From positions 1-53,115 of the forward strand of contig JAIMKT010000021.1 of the NCBI GenBank assembly GCA_020692245.1: a stretch of 53,115 bases of DNA. The letters run 5' to 3'. The notes below the pieces were generated by a model. It was not told the DNA's origin. It searched no databases and saw nothing but the letters and a program-made list of their open reading frames with translations. The DNA comes from Microcoleus sp. GA_180221_E-2-1-MAG-45_12. Lineage in GTDB: Bacteria; Cyanobacteriota; Cyanobacteriia; Cyanobacteriales; JAAUUE01. Shown here piece by piece: positions 43,263 through 52,085 of the stretch. The position numbers were made by a program, and so were the translations under genes. Position 1 is the first letter of the stretch, and every line of letters begins with the position of its first letter.

Positions 43263-43613
43263 ATCGATCTGACTATTGATCCGCCTCCCGATTTAGCGAT
43301 CGAGGTTGATCACACTAGTAGTTCTATGAATCGGCTGGGAATCTAGGCGGCTTTGGGAGTGATGGAAATATGGCAGTACGATCGTGATAGCTTAGTGATC
43401 TGGAGTTTAGGAGACCAAGGATATCAACCCAGGGGCGTTTCCGTGGTTTTGCCAATGTTTGATGTTGTTGTGCTGAGGTCATTTTTGGAACTTAGTCAAA
43501 CTGTGGGAGAAACAAGTTTAATGCGCCATGTACGCCAATGGGTCAGTTACATAAATATACATGAGGTGCGTTACACTTCATTAACACACCCTACAAGATC
43601 GTCCTCATCGTAA
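43263..43613 (+). pseudogene. Truncated Uma2 (DUF820) endonuclease with in-frame stop
   Basis: Reading from 43263, the frame gives the second half of a Uma2 protein: DPPPDLAIEVD, SSSMNRLGI, a TAG stop (43344-43346) where the family has Tyr, then AALGVMEIWQYDRDSLVIWS and LELSQTVGETSLMRHVRQWV. The N-terminal ~100 residues are absent, and a stop codon precedes the similarity at 43260. The left break falls just beyond repeat A, which suggests that insertion or recombination removed the 5' half. Its tail runs into a small palindrome, GGTGCGTTA with TAACACACC (43565-43590). Non-functional. Confidence 0.8.
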
Positions 43614-43641
43614 TTTTCCAAAGCGTCTAGTATTCTAATCA

Positions 43642-43729
43642 ATCTAACGTTCTGCCTCACTCGCCTCTAGTAACCTATCGAACTCAATGAAAAGGCTCTA
43701 AACGGTCGGGTGCAGGCGGGTTGTTAGAC
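43642..43729 (-). other. attC-like integron recombination site
   Basis: Read on the minus strand, it starts with R'' GTCTAAC, a 3-nt spacer AAC and L'' CCGCCTGCACCCG, and ends with L' CGAGTGAGGCAG, a 3-nt spacer and R' GTTAGAT. R'' and R' pair over six bases. The L boxes pair except for one extra G in L'', the extrahelical base that sets polarity. This is the layout of the Vibrio cholerae repeat (TAAC, 3 nt, CGCCT plus one extra base). The polarity agrees with the minus-strand gene that stops 56 bp upstream. The 88-bp length is within the known range. Confidence 0.75.
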
Positions 43730-43785
43730 CTCATGCCAAAATTTATCTTTGTCAGGTGTTTGAAAGCAAATCCATCCTACCCCTA

Positions 43786-45273
43786 CTATAAGTTATTCAA
43801 ATCTCGACCAACAAATTCAGCCGATGACGCCCAAGCAGACTTAACCTCATTTGTATCAGGATCGCGATACCAAGCTGCTTCCCAAACATTATTCATATTC
43901 CACTCCCAAGACACAATTTTACCCTGTGTAAAATGTGTAAGAGTTGTCGGAAAAATACGAAATCCAACAAAAGCATCACCTGGATGTCTTCTTGTTTCAA
44001 GAATCACCCCTTTGACAGACTCATAAACACTTGTACAGTCTGGATTAGAATAGATCAAAATTCCTGGATAATGAACTATATGAACTTCGTGTGGAATTGA
44101 TTGAAGATTTCTTAAAAGAGACAAACCAATTTCTATTGCTGATGAAACATCATCTGAGTCCACCTCTAGTCCATGAACGCTTTTGTTGCGTATTGACCAG
44201 AAGTAATTAGCTTTTTCTAGTTCAGTAAAACCATACGGTTCCAAAAGCTTTACATCAGCCAAAAATCTACCTTGAGATTTTTCCAGCAATCCCATGCTAG
44301 CAATTAAGTATCGAAGCTCTCTCTCCATCTCAGATGCTAATAGTAGCAAATTACTTTTCGGGGATGACTGCAATAGTTCAATCCGAACTTGAACTTCTTC
44401 TTTCCTAACTTCTTCAATAACTTCTTTACTCGCTCCATATAAATCTAGAAAAGATGAAAATTTAAGTATGTGAAAAGATTGACCATCCGAGACACGACTA
44501 AATTCTTCAACAAGTTCAAAACGAGGATATAGGGGACGACCCTCACTCTGGCTCCACCAATCTGGTTTTTGATCTAAAGAAACAAAAATTACACTCTTTT
44601 TATGGATTCTCCCAAGTTCTAGAATCGTGAACCAAATAATTACATCACCCGCTCCATCATCTGGTTTCCTAGCATCTTTGTATCCTGGTGGAAGCTTATA
44701 CTCACAATCCTTCTCTATTCTTTGTCTTAACTGAGGTTCATCAATTTCGATATCATACACAACCCCTTGAGCAAAAAGAGAACTATACATAACACTGACA
44801 GGATCATTCCAATACCACTGACTAATATCGTCTAATATCTCACTTATGCATTTGTTGTATTCACGAATTTTGTCGTTAAATTTATCTTCGATCTCAATAG
44901 CTTTTTGATATGGCTCTAATCCTTCCAACAATGGATAATTTCCCAAGGATAAAGATGACTTTTTCCTTGAGATCTGCTGGTATAACTCTTTCAATTTTGT
45001 AACTCTGTGCTCAGCAAATTCGCGTGCAGCTTGTCCGGGAACAACTAAACGATTTCCATCAACCAGTAGTCTATATATTGTATTGATTTGCTCTAGACTT
45101 GCTTTACCTGTTGTATAGGGAACTAGCAACGAATTCGTGTCAACTACAATAAAACATTCATCTTTAATGTCCTCTACCAATTTAGGGCGAAAAGCAAATA
45201 TATTCTCAGCTTTAGGATATAAGGAATTGCGATAAAGCATTTCTCTCTTGGTTCTTTTTTCCTGATTCTCCAT
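43786..45273 (-). CDS. PIN-like domain plus HEPN-like (RNxxxH) protein, likely integron cassette gene
   Basis: 495 residues, no signal or membrane segment. The N-terminal PIN-like domain (~35-255) has ECFIVVDTNSLLVPYTTG, GYKDARKPDDGAGDVIIWFT and VIFVSLDQKPDWWSQSEGR, providing the acidic residues of a PIN-family ribonuclease. Residues ~305-400 look like a HEPN helical bundle, with the RNase motif RNKSVH (~362-367) in FWSIRNKSVHG. The last ~90 residues, rich in Trp and beta strands, are unassigned. The gene is AT-rich and poor in GCGATCGC sites, unlike its neighbours. It sits between core site 45351-45357 and the attC-like site. A toxin or abortive-infection effector is inferred. Confidence 0.82.
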   Translation of the reverse strand: MENQEKRTKREMLYRNSLYPKAENIFAFRPKLVEDIKDECFIVVDTNSLLVPYTTGKASLEQINTIYRLLVDGNRLVVPGQAAREFAEHRVTKLKELYQQISRKKSSLSLGNYPLLEGLEPYQKAIEIEDKFNDKIREYNKCISEILDDISQWYWNDPVSVMYSSLFAQGVVYDIEIDEPQLRQRIEKDCEYKLPPGYKDARKPDDGAGDVIIWFTILELGRIHKKSVIFVSLDQKPDWWSQSEGRPLYPRFELVEEFSRVSDGQSFHILKFSSFLDLYGASKEVIEEVRKEEVQVRIELLQSSPKSNLLLLASEMERELRYLIASMGLLEKSQGRFLADVKLLEPYGFTELEKANYFWSIRNKSVHGLEVDSDDVSSAIEIGLSLLRNLQSIPHEVHIVHYPGILIYSNPDCTSVYESVKGVILETRRHPGDAFVGFRIFPTTLTHFTQGKIVSWEWNMNNVWEAAWYRDPDTNEVKSAWASSAEFVGRDLNNL

Positions 45274-45350
45274 AAATATCGAAGTTGAAGCTGTTTTTAT
45301 GGTGATTGGTTACTGTATCAGTTGCAAATCAATACTTATTGATACAGGAG

Positions 45351-45435
45351 GTCTAACTATGTATTAAACGGAAAAATTCTGTCTAATGTCAGTATAGGGC
45401 AGATAGGCTGCATGTCAAGTTTAGGCTAATCACCC
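45351..45435 (-). promoter_or_regulatory. Promoter and integron-like core site module B (PIN-HEPN gene)
   Basis: On the minus strand: TTGACA (45418-45413), a 16-bp spacer, TATACT (45396-45391), then GTTAGAC (45357-45351), a match to the core GTTRRRY. The gene starts 77 bp further on, and the leader holds an inverted repeat TGTATCA/TGATACA (45314-45320 and 45340-45346). The block 45354-45435 is about 80-85% identical by eye to module A. No integrase gene is adjacent. Confidence 0.75.
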
Positions 45436-45504
45436 TATAAGGAGCGTGTTAACCCGATAACAGGCAATATTATTTGAGATTAATCACTTAATAACTTAAG
45501 ATAC

Positions 45505-47199
45505 TTACCTTTTTTTTGCAGTAGCCTTAGCCTTCTTGGCAGCAGCTTTGGCAGCTTGCTCGGCAGCGATCGCCTCCAATCTAGCCTGCTCCTTCTCCTC
45601 AGCAATCTTTTCTAAATAATAATGATAATCTCCTAGGTAAACTCGAAATTCTCCATCTCTGATTTCCACAATTTTATTAGCTACTTGAGAAATAAAGTAT
45701 CGATCGTGAGACACAATTAACGCTGTGCCGTCGTAATTTTGCAGGGCTTCCTCTAGGGTTTCCTTGGCGGGAATATCGAGGTGATTGGTCGGCTCATCGA
45801 GGATTAAGAGATTGGCTGGACGAAGCAACATTTTAGCGAGGGCTAATCTTGCCTTCTCACCACCACTCAAGGCTCCTACCGACTTAAAGGCTGTGTCACC
45901 ACTAAATAGGAACTTCCCTAACAAAGCCCGGACTTCCTCATCTTTCCAGTCGGGAACTTCATCGTGGATCGTGTCAATGACCTTTTTACTCAAGTCCAGA
46001 GCCTCTGCTTGATTCTGTTCAAAGTAACCGGGGATCACGTTATGGTTGCCTAGCTCCACACTGCCATCACTGGGGGCTTCCAAGCCCATGATTAAACGCA
46101 AAAGAGTAGATTTTCCGGCTCCGTTTGGCCCCAAGAAAGCAATGCGATCGCCCCGTTCGATTAATAAATCTGCCCCTAAAAACAGGATTCGATCGCCATA
46201 AGTATGAGCTAAATCTTTAATCCGCACCACTTCTAAACCACTGCGGGGAGCGGGGGGAAACCGGAAATGTAGCGTCCGCACACTGCCGATGGGAGCCTCG
46301 ACTCGATCGATCTTATCTAGTTGTTTTTCTCTGCTTTTTGCCTGAGTACTGCGGGTGGCACTGGCTCGGAAGCGATCGACAAAGGTTTGCTGCTTGTCAA
46401 TTTCCTTTTGCTGCCGTTCGTAGGCACTAAGTTGAGCCATTTGGCTTTCTGCCTTTTGCGCTAGATAGCTGGAATAATTACCTAGGTAGGTACTAGAGAC
46501 ACCGCGCTCGGTTTCCACAATTTGGGTACAGAGTCGATCGAGAAATTCCCGGTCATGGGAGACAATCACCATCGGCGTAGTTAAACCCCGCAGATAATTT
46601 TCCAGCCATTCAATAGTTTCCAAATCCAGATGGTTAGTCGGTTCATCCAACAGCAACACATCGGGGCGTTGGAGCATGATCTTCCCCAAACTCATCCGCA
46701 TCTGCCAACCGCCACTAAAAGAACTGACAAGGCGATCGGCATCCTCTTGATCAAAATCCAACTCTGGCATGAGTTTATCAATCTGCGCCTCCAAGTTATA
46801 GCCATCAAGCGCTTCAAACTGTCGCTGCCAGCGATCCATCTCATGAATCAACTCATCCAATTGCTCTGGATCCGCCGTTTCCATCAGCCGATGCACTTCC
46901 ATTAAAGATTGATGGACTTGGTTCGCCTCTGCAAAAGCCCGCCAAAATTCTTCCTTGACGGTGCGGGTGGTATCGATTTCAAATTCTTGGTTGAGGTAGG
47001 CAATATTTAAGCTGGCAGGGCGAATAATTTCCCCGGTAGTTGGCTCCATTTCTCCGGTGATGATCTTTAACTGGGTGGATTTTCCGGCTCCATTCACCCC
47101 CACCAAGCCAATGCGATCGCCCGGCTTCACTTCCCAGTTGACATCTTTTAATACTTCCCCGGTGGGATAAATCTTACTAATATGCTCTAATCTCAGCAT
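45505..47199 (-). CDS. ABC-F family ATPase (Uup/EttA type)
   Basis: 564 residues with two ABC domains and no membrane part. The first has Walker A GVNGAGKST, signature SSFSGGWQMR and LLLDEPTNHLD; the second has GPNGAGKSTLLRLIMG, GALSGGEKAR and LILDEPTNHLD. The inter-domain linker (~250-320) carries the charged helices of ABC-F proteins, and the C-terminus is a basic Lys/Ala tail. Members act on the ribosome as translation factors or antibiotic protection proteins; the exact subgroup is not fixed here. Single gene, divergent from purB. Confidence 0.93.
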   Translation of the reverse strand: MLRLEHISKIYPTGEVLKDVNWEVKPGDRIGLVGVNGAGKSTQLKIITGEMEPTTGEIIRPASLNIAYLNQEFEIDTTRTVKEEFWRAFAEANQVHQSLMEVHRLMETADPEQLDELIHEMDRWQRQFEALDGYNLEAQIDKLMPELDFDQEDADRLVSSFSGGWQMRMSLGKIMLQRPDVLLLDEPTNHLDLETIEWLENYLRGLTTPMVIVSHDREFLDRLCTQIVETERGVSSTYLGNYSSYLAQKAESQMAQLSAYERQQKEIDKQQTFVDRFRASATRSTQAKSREKQLDKIDRVEAPIGSVRTLHFRFPPAPRSGLEVVRIKDLAHTYGDRILFLGADLLIERGDRIAFLGPNGAGKSTLLRLIMGLEAPSDGSVELGNHNVIPGYFEQNQAEALDLSKKVIDTIHDEVPDWKDEEVRALLGKFLFSGDTAFKSVGALSGGEKARLALAKMLLRPANLLILDEPTNHLDIPAKETLEEALQNYDGTALIVSHDRYFISQVANKIVEIRDGEFRVYLGDYHYYLEKIAEEKEQARLEAIAAEQAAKAAAKKAKATAKKR

Positions 47200-47355
47200 T
47201 GCCTACTCCGTGAATTACCAGCCTAAAAATTACTAACCTAGAATTACCAATCTTTGTCCCGAACTATCTTAACAAAAATTCAAGATTTTTCACCAAAAAT
47301 TAAAGAGTAAAGACACTTTGCAGTAAAATAATTTGGTTGGATTCTAGGAAAGACA

Positions 47356-48651
47356 TTGATCGAGCGCTATACCCTGCCTGAGATGGGCAACCTGTGGACA
47401 GATAACTATAAATATCAGACGTGGCTACAAGTAGAGATTGCTGTGTGCGAGGCGCAGGCAGAATTGGGCTACATTCCCTTAGAAGCTGTAGAAGAGATTA
47501 AAGCTAAGGCAAAATTTGACCCCCAGCGCATCTTGGAAATCGAGGCAGAAGTCCGCCATGACATGATTGCTTTTTTGACCAATGTCAACGAGCATGTGGG
47601 GGATGCAGGGCGCTATATCCATGTAGGCATGACCAGTTCCGATGTGTTGGACACTGCCCTAGCGTTGCAAATGGTGGCGAGTTTAGAAGTGATCCTGCAA
47701 TGGGTAGAAGCCCTGAGTCAGGCAATCCGCTATCAAGCCCAGCAGCATCGCCATACTTTAATGATTGGTCGATCGCACGGTATCCACGCCGAACCAATCA
47801 CCTTTGGCTTTAAGTTAGCAGGTTGGTTAGCAGAAGTTTTCCGCCATCGCGATCGCCTCTGTCGGATTTCTCAAACTATTGCTGTAGGGAAAATTTCCGG
47901 AGCGGTGGGAACCTACGCCAATGTAGATCCCCGCATTGAAGAGCTGGCTTGTCAGAATTTAGGACTGCAACCAGACACAGCCTCGACTCAGGTGATCTCC
48001 CGCGATCGTCATGCAGATTTTATGAACGCCTTGGCTCTCTTGGCAGCCTCGATCGAGCGTTTCTCGGTAGAAATTCGCCACCTCCAACGCACCGAAGTTC
48101 TAGAAGTAGAGGAATACTTCGCCCCCGGACAAAAAGGCTCCTCCGCCATGCCCCACAAGCGCAACCCCATCCGCAGCGAGCGCCTAACCGGAATGGCAAG
48201 AATCATCCGAGCTAACGCTGGAGCTGCCATGGAAAATGTTGCCCTCTGGCACGAACGAGATATTTCCCACAGTTCCGTCGAGCGAGTGACTATGCCGGAT
48301 AGCTGTATCCTCACCCATTTTATGTTGGTGGAAATCACTGACTTAGTGAAAAATTTGCTAGTCTATCCCGAAAACATGCAGCGCAACCTGACAGTATACG
48401 GGGGTGTCACCTTCAGCCAACGGGTGATGCTGACTCTAGTGGAAAAGGGTATGAATCGGGAAACTGCTTATAAAATTGTCCAATCCTGCGCCCACCAAGC
48501 CTGGAACAAACCCGATGGCGACTTCCGAGCTTTAGTTAGCCAAGATGCCCAAGTCCAAGCCCAACTCACCCCCGAAGAACTAGCTCAATGCTTTGATCCC
48601 AATCATCATTTGCGAAATCTAGACACCATCTACCAGCGCTTAGGAATTTGA
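47356..48651 (+). CDS. purB: Adenylosuccinate lyase
   Basis: 431 residues. It begins MIERYTLPEMGNLW, the conserved PurB start, from a TTG codon at 47356 with AGGA at 47346-47349; no upstream ATG fits. Active-site motifs are VGMTSSDVLDTALAL, IGRSHGIHAEPITFG and the fumarase-superfamily signature GSSAMPHKRNP. It acts in purine synthesis, cleaving SAICAR and adenylosuccinate. Single gene between the ABC-F ATPase and a glycosyltransferase gene. Confidence 0.97.
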   Translation: MIERYTLPEMGNLWTDNYKYQTWLQVEIAVCEAQAELGYIPLEAVEEIKAKAKFDPQRILEIEAEVRHDMIAFLTNVNEHVGDAGRYIHVGMTSSDVLDTALALQMVASLEVILQWVEALSQAIRYQAQQHRHTLMIGRSHGIHAEPITFGFKLAGWLAEVFRHRDRLCRISQTIAVGKISGAVGTYANVDPRIEELACQNLGLQPDTASTQVISRDRHADFMNALALLAASIERFSVEIRHLQRTEVLEVEEYFAPGQKGSSAMPHKRNPIRSERLTGMARIIRANAGAAMENVALWHERDISHSSVERVTMPDSCILTHFMLVEITDLVKNLLVYPENMQRNLTVYGGVTFSQRVMLTLVEKGMNRETAYKIVQSCAHQAWNKPDGDFRALVSQDAQVQAQLTPEELAQCFDPNHHLRNLDTIYQRLGI

Positions 48652-48697
48652 ACCGGGGCTGATGTAGTTAGCAAAAACCAAAAATTACCACCGAATT

Positions 48698-50221
48698 ATG
48701 TCAGCAACCACAGATACTAATTTACAAGAAACTAATTCTTTATTACCTTTGGTTAGCATTGGTCTGCCAACTTTTAACGGGGCTAATACCATAGCTCAGG
48801 CAATTAAATCTGTCCTCAAACAAAGCTATAGAAATATTGAATTAGTGATTTCTGATAATGCCTCTGAGGATGAAACTGAGATTATTTGCCAGAGATTTTG
48901 TGAAGTGGACGATCGAGTCAAATATATTCGTCAACCCAAAAATGAAGGGGCAACTTTCAACTTTTCAACAGTGTTAGAAAAATCTTCTGGAACTTTCTTT
49001 ATGTGGTTGGGAGATGATGATTGGCTAGAAGAATCTTATATTTATGAATGTGTCAAGTTACTAATTAATAAGCCTGAATATATTATGGTTGGAGGTATCC
49101 CAAATTATTTTAGGGATGAACAGTTTTTGTTTCGAGGTGCGCAAATTAGACTAGAGGATGAATTAGGACAAGATCGAATTATTAATTACTACAGTCAAGT
49201 TACAGATAATGGTATTTTTTATAGCTTGATGCGACGTGAGCAAATTCTTAAAATATATAAATCCATTACAACTAATTCCAGAATAGGCGCAGAGTATTTT
49301 ATTATTTCAGCTCTGGCTTTTTTAGGTAAATCTCTAGCACTAGATTGTGTTGCAGTTAATCGTAACTGGAATTGGCATAACTGGGGAACTGAAGAGATGA
49401 TTCAGAGGGTAATAAGTGTTCATAAAGCCTCTAGGTTTCAGGCTATGAATTTTGAGCTATGTATTGCTTTTAGTTCTTTTCAGCACTTTACTTGGGAATC
49501 TCCTAGTTATAAAAACCTATCTACAATTATTCGTTTTAATTTGGGATGGGATGTTTTATTAGCTAGACTTAATTTTCGACAACTCAATATTCAAACTAAT
49601 TTGTTAGATACCTTTAGATTTATAGATCAAGGGCATGGGGGTCAAGAGACGGGGGAGGCGATCGCTGCTCTGCGTCAAGTACGTCTAGAATTGGCTAAAT
49701 ATTGGTTTAGTAAATCCCCTGAAGATGTGGCAAATAGTTATAGTGAAGATTATGCTAAAGTTCAGCAGATTTTGCCGATTACAGGAATTAAAGACGAACC
49801 CTTAACAGAAGATGAACAGTATTTTCTAGAAGGTATTGCCACTTGTGTCATGAATCGGGGATTTAATCATCCCGCCTTTATAGGTTATTTTTTAATCTTG
49901 ATGCTCTACTATTATCCCCATCAATTTCCTCAAGGGTGGTATGAAGGGGTGTCTATTCCTGAATGGTTTATGGATGAATTTCTCAAGTTTCTGTTAGTTA
50001 ATCCAACAAAATTTAGCGATGAGTATGATGCAGAAAATTATTATAATTATGTAATAGGTTTAGTAAATTATTTATATGGAAAAATAACTACTAATCAAAA
50101 TTCTAGTACATGGCAGTATATTCAGAAATTTGTAAGAGAGAATGCTAATTTTTATTTGTTAAATGATAGCGATCGAGATTTATCTTTAGTTCAACAACAA
50201 CTCCAAGAAATTTGTAACTAA
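48698..50221 (+). CDS. Family 2 glycosyltransferase
   Basis: 507 residues. The N-terminal GT-A domain (~15-235) reads VSIGLPTFNGANTIAQAIKS, VISDNASEDETE and MWLGDDDWLEE, where the DDD motif binds the metal and sugar nucleotide. The C-terminal ~270 residues are helical and unassigned. It probably transfers a sugar in surface polysaccharide or glycolipid synthesis. It stands 47 bp after purB with no other sugar genes nearby. AT-rich compared with purB, so possibly acquired. Confidence 0.88.
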   Translation: MSATTDTNLQETNSLLPLVSIGLPTFNGANTIAQAIKSVLKQSYRNIELVISDNASEDETEIICQRFCEVDDRVKYIRQPKNEGATFNFSTVLEKSSGTFFMWLGDDDWLEESYIYECVKLLINKPEYIMVGGIPNYFRDEQFLFRGAQIRLEDELGQDRIINYYSQVTDNGIFYSLMRREQILKIYKSITTNSRIGAEYFIISALAFLGKSLALDCVAVNRNWNWHNWGTEEMIQRVISVHKASRFQAMNFELCIAFSSFQHFTWESPSYKNLSTIIRFNLGWDVLLARLNFRQLNIQTNLLDTFRFIDQGHGGQETGEAIAALRQVRLELAKYWFSKSPEDVANSYSEDYAKVQQILPITGIKDEPLTEDEQYFLEGIATCVMNRGFNHPAFIGYFLILMLYYYPHQFPQGWYEGVSIPEWFMDEFLKFLLVNPTKFSDEYDAENYYNYVIGLVNYLYGKITTNQNSSTWQYIQKFVRENANFYLLNDSDRDLSLVQQQLQEICN

Positions 50222-50353
50222 TTAATTTAATATCTGTTCGATGATTGCAGAGGTTTCATAGAAGAATGGGTGCATGATCACCCTAATTTAGGTGGTTGTA
50301 TTGAGATTTTATATATAATTGTAGATGTACAACTATTTATTAGGAGATTGTCA

Positions 50354-51025
50354 GTGTCACAGATTAGCACTCGCCTTTATTGGGTGTTCCAGTCACTTAT
50401 TGCTTTCATGCCCTATCTGTTCGGGGGGCTAATTGCCGGGGCGATCGTCCTAGCGATGGGGGTTTTTCTGGCTCGCTTCCTCCTCTGGGACTGGTTGTTG
50501 CCTGTAGAAGAGTCATGTCTGTTAACTTTCAGGTCGTGGACTAATCCAACCCTTGACCGATACATGAATGCCCTAACTTTCTCTGCTCAGGGGCAGATAA
50601 CTATACCAATCCTGATAGCGATCGGGGGAGTTTTGATTTACCGCAGGGAGACGGTGGCGGCTCTAGTCTTAGCGATCGGGCTGGGTGGTTCATGGTTCCT
50701 TAATTGGATTTTCAAGTCTTTCTTTCGGCGCAAACGACCCGATCTATGGGCTTCTTCTAAACGCCCCATGGATTATAGTTATCCCAGTGGTCATTCCATG
50801 AGTGCAATTTCCTTTTATGGTTTATTGGCGGCAATCCTCACCCAGTCTTTGAGTATTCCTTTAATTATTACTGCCCCCTTGGTAGCTGGTCTAACTTTGG
50901 GAGTGGGCTTTAGTCGGGTGTATTTTGGTGTGCATTGGCCTACAGATGTTCTGAGTGGATGGGTTGCTGGGGGCATCTGGTTGGCTGCGTGTTTGTATGG
51001 ACTAGTTCAGATTGGCGGCATTTAA
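50354..51025 (+). CDS. PAP2-family membrane phosphatase
   Basis: 223 residues from GTG 50354 (AGGAG at 50342-50346, 7 nt upstream); a longer reading from 50270 has no RBS. Five or six hydrophobic segments. The three catalytic motifs of the type-2 phosphatidic acid phosphatase family are present: KSFFRRKRP, YPSGHSMSA and SRVYFGVHWPTDVL. It removes phosphate from lipid phosphates such as phosphatidic acid or undecaprenyl diphosphate. The diacylglycerol-kinase-like gene converges on it; the two could act in opposite directions on lipid phosphates. Confidence 0.9.
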   Translation: MSQISTRLYWVFQSLIAFMPYLFGGLIAGAIVLAMGVFLARFLLWDWLLPVEESCLLTFRSWTNPTLDRYMNALTFSAQGQITIPILIAIGGVLIYRRETVAALVLAIGLGGSWFLNWIFKSFFRRKRPDLWASSKRPMDYSYPSGHSMSAISFYGLLAAILTQSLSIPLIITAPLVAGLTLGVGFSRVYFGVHWPTDVLSGWVAGGIWLAACLYGLVQIGGI

Positions 51026-51107
51026 GGCAAGATTAAAAAGACAAAATTAATAAGCTAGGCACTGATGCACTGAGATTCATGGGCGATCGAGGAAAATAGT
51101 GGCAGAT

Positions 51108-52085
51108 CTAAGAGAAAAAAATGCTCTCAAGGGCTGGCGATTGCTCACTCAAAATCCTATTGTTGCTTTCCTCTAAAAACTTGTCGATTAGCTCCGGCGT
51201 AGGTACACAAATCCAAAGGGCTGCGGGAACTACTTCTACGGTAATTGGCGTAGTCCCCAAGCACTCTCCATCGGCATGAACTTCTAACTGTGGATGGCTT
51301 CTAATCTCAATCTTCTTAGCTCGATAATTATTGAGCCGATCGTGGGGCAGACGTTCCCCTCGCATCGCTCCAAAAAAGTGGCGCAGATGATCCCATTTGG
51401 AGGGGTTATCAATGTATATAACATCTAATTTGCCATCATTCATTTTTGCCTCAGGTGCTAGGGCAAAGTTGACCCCATAGCGAGAGCTATTGCAGATGTT
51501 GACTTGCAAGGTACGGAGACGACGCATCCGTTTGCCATCAAAACGTAAGACTAGACGGTGCTGTTTAAACTGTAAAAAAGTTTTGATCCCGGAGAAGAAA
51601 CTTGTGAAAGCATTCCAATAATTTTTTTTGATTCCTTCTTTAACTTCATCCCCACAAGGAAAAAGTGTAGCTTCTAAACCCACGCCCACCACTTCCATAA
51701 AGTAAAAATCTCCAGCTTTGCCCATATCAAACAAACTACGCTCTCCCTCTGCTAGGGTCTGGGCGGCTTGGGTTAAATCGACAGGAATATTCAAGCTAGC
51801 CGCAATGTTATTACGTGTGCCTAGGGGAATGATGCCGAGGACAGTTTGAGTATGCATTAATCCCCGGGCTACGGCTTCGATCGTGCCATCACCTCCTGCG
51901 ACAATTACCAGTTCAACACCCGCTTTGGCGGCTTCAGCAGCCAGCCCCTCTCCGTCTTCTTCGATTGTAGTCGTGCAGATTTCCGCTTGAATACCTTGAG
52001 TTTGCAAAGCATTGGCAATGTCATCTGACAAATCAGGTTTCTCCGCAGGACCGGCAGTGGGATTGATGATGAGTCGGGTATTCAT
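51108..52085 (-). CDS. Diacylglycerol/sphingosine kinase-like lipid kinase (YegS/BmrU type)
   Basis: 325 residues from ATG 52085, where the family begins (MNTRLIINPTAG); the reading to 52199 adds 38 residues with no homology. Catalytic motifs are INPTAG, VVAGGDGTIEAVARGL and IIPLGTRNNIAASL, with the C-terminal lobe VHADGECL. It phosphorylates a membrane lipid such as diacylglycerol or a related lipid, using ATP. Convergent with the PAP2 gene, stops 82 bp apart. Confidence 0.92.
   Translation of the reverse strand: MNTRLIINPTAGPAEKPDLSDDIANALQTQGIQAEICTTTIEEDGEGLAAEAAKAGVELVIVAGGDGTIEAVARGLMHTQTVLGIIPLGTRNNIAASLNIPVDLTQAAQTLAEGERSLFDMGKAGDFYFMEVVGVGLEATLFPCGDEVKEGIKKNYWNAFTSFFSGIKTFLQFKQHRLVLRFDGKRMRRLRTLQVNICNSSRYGVNFALAPEAKMNDGKLDVIYIDNPSKWDHLRHFFGAMRGERLPHDRLNNYRAKKIEIRSHPQLEVHADGECLGTTPITVEVVPAALWICVPTPELIDKFLEESNNRILSEQSPALESIFFS

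Noticed and set aside
43721-44026. Plus-strand frame overlapping the attC-like site and PIN-HEPN gene end
   Set aside because: Antisense to a supported gene, with no homology pattern and no RBS.
43163-45435. Modules A and B as ordinary attC sites
   Set aside because: The expected R'' partner (GCCTAAAC in B, GCCCAAAAC in A) does not covary with R' and has extra bases; the L arms do not pair. Only the core motif and promoter are supported.
50270-50353. Upstream extension of the PAP2 gene
   Set aside because: The GTG at 50354 has a well-spaced AGGAG; the extension has none and is not typical of the family.
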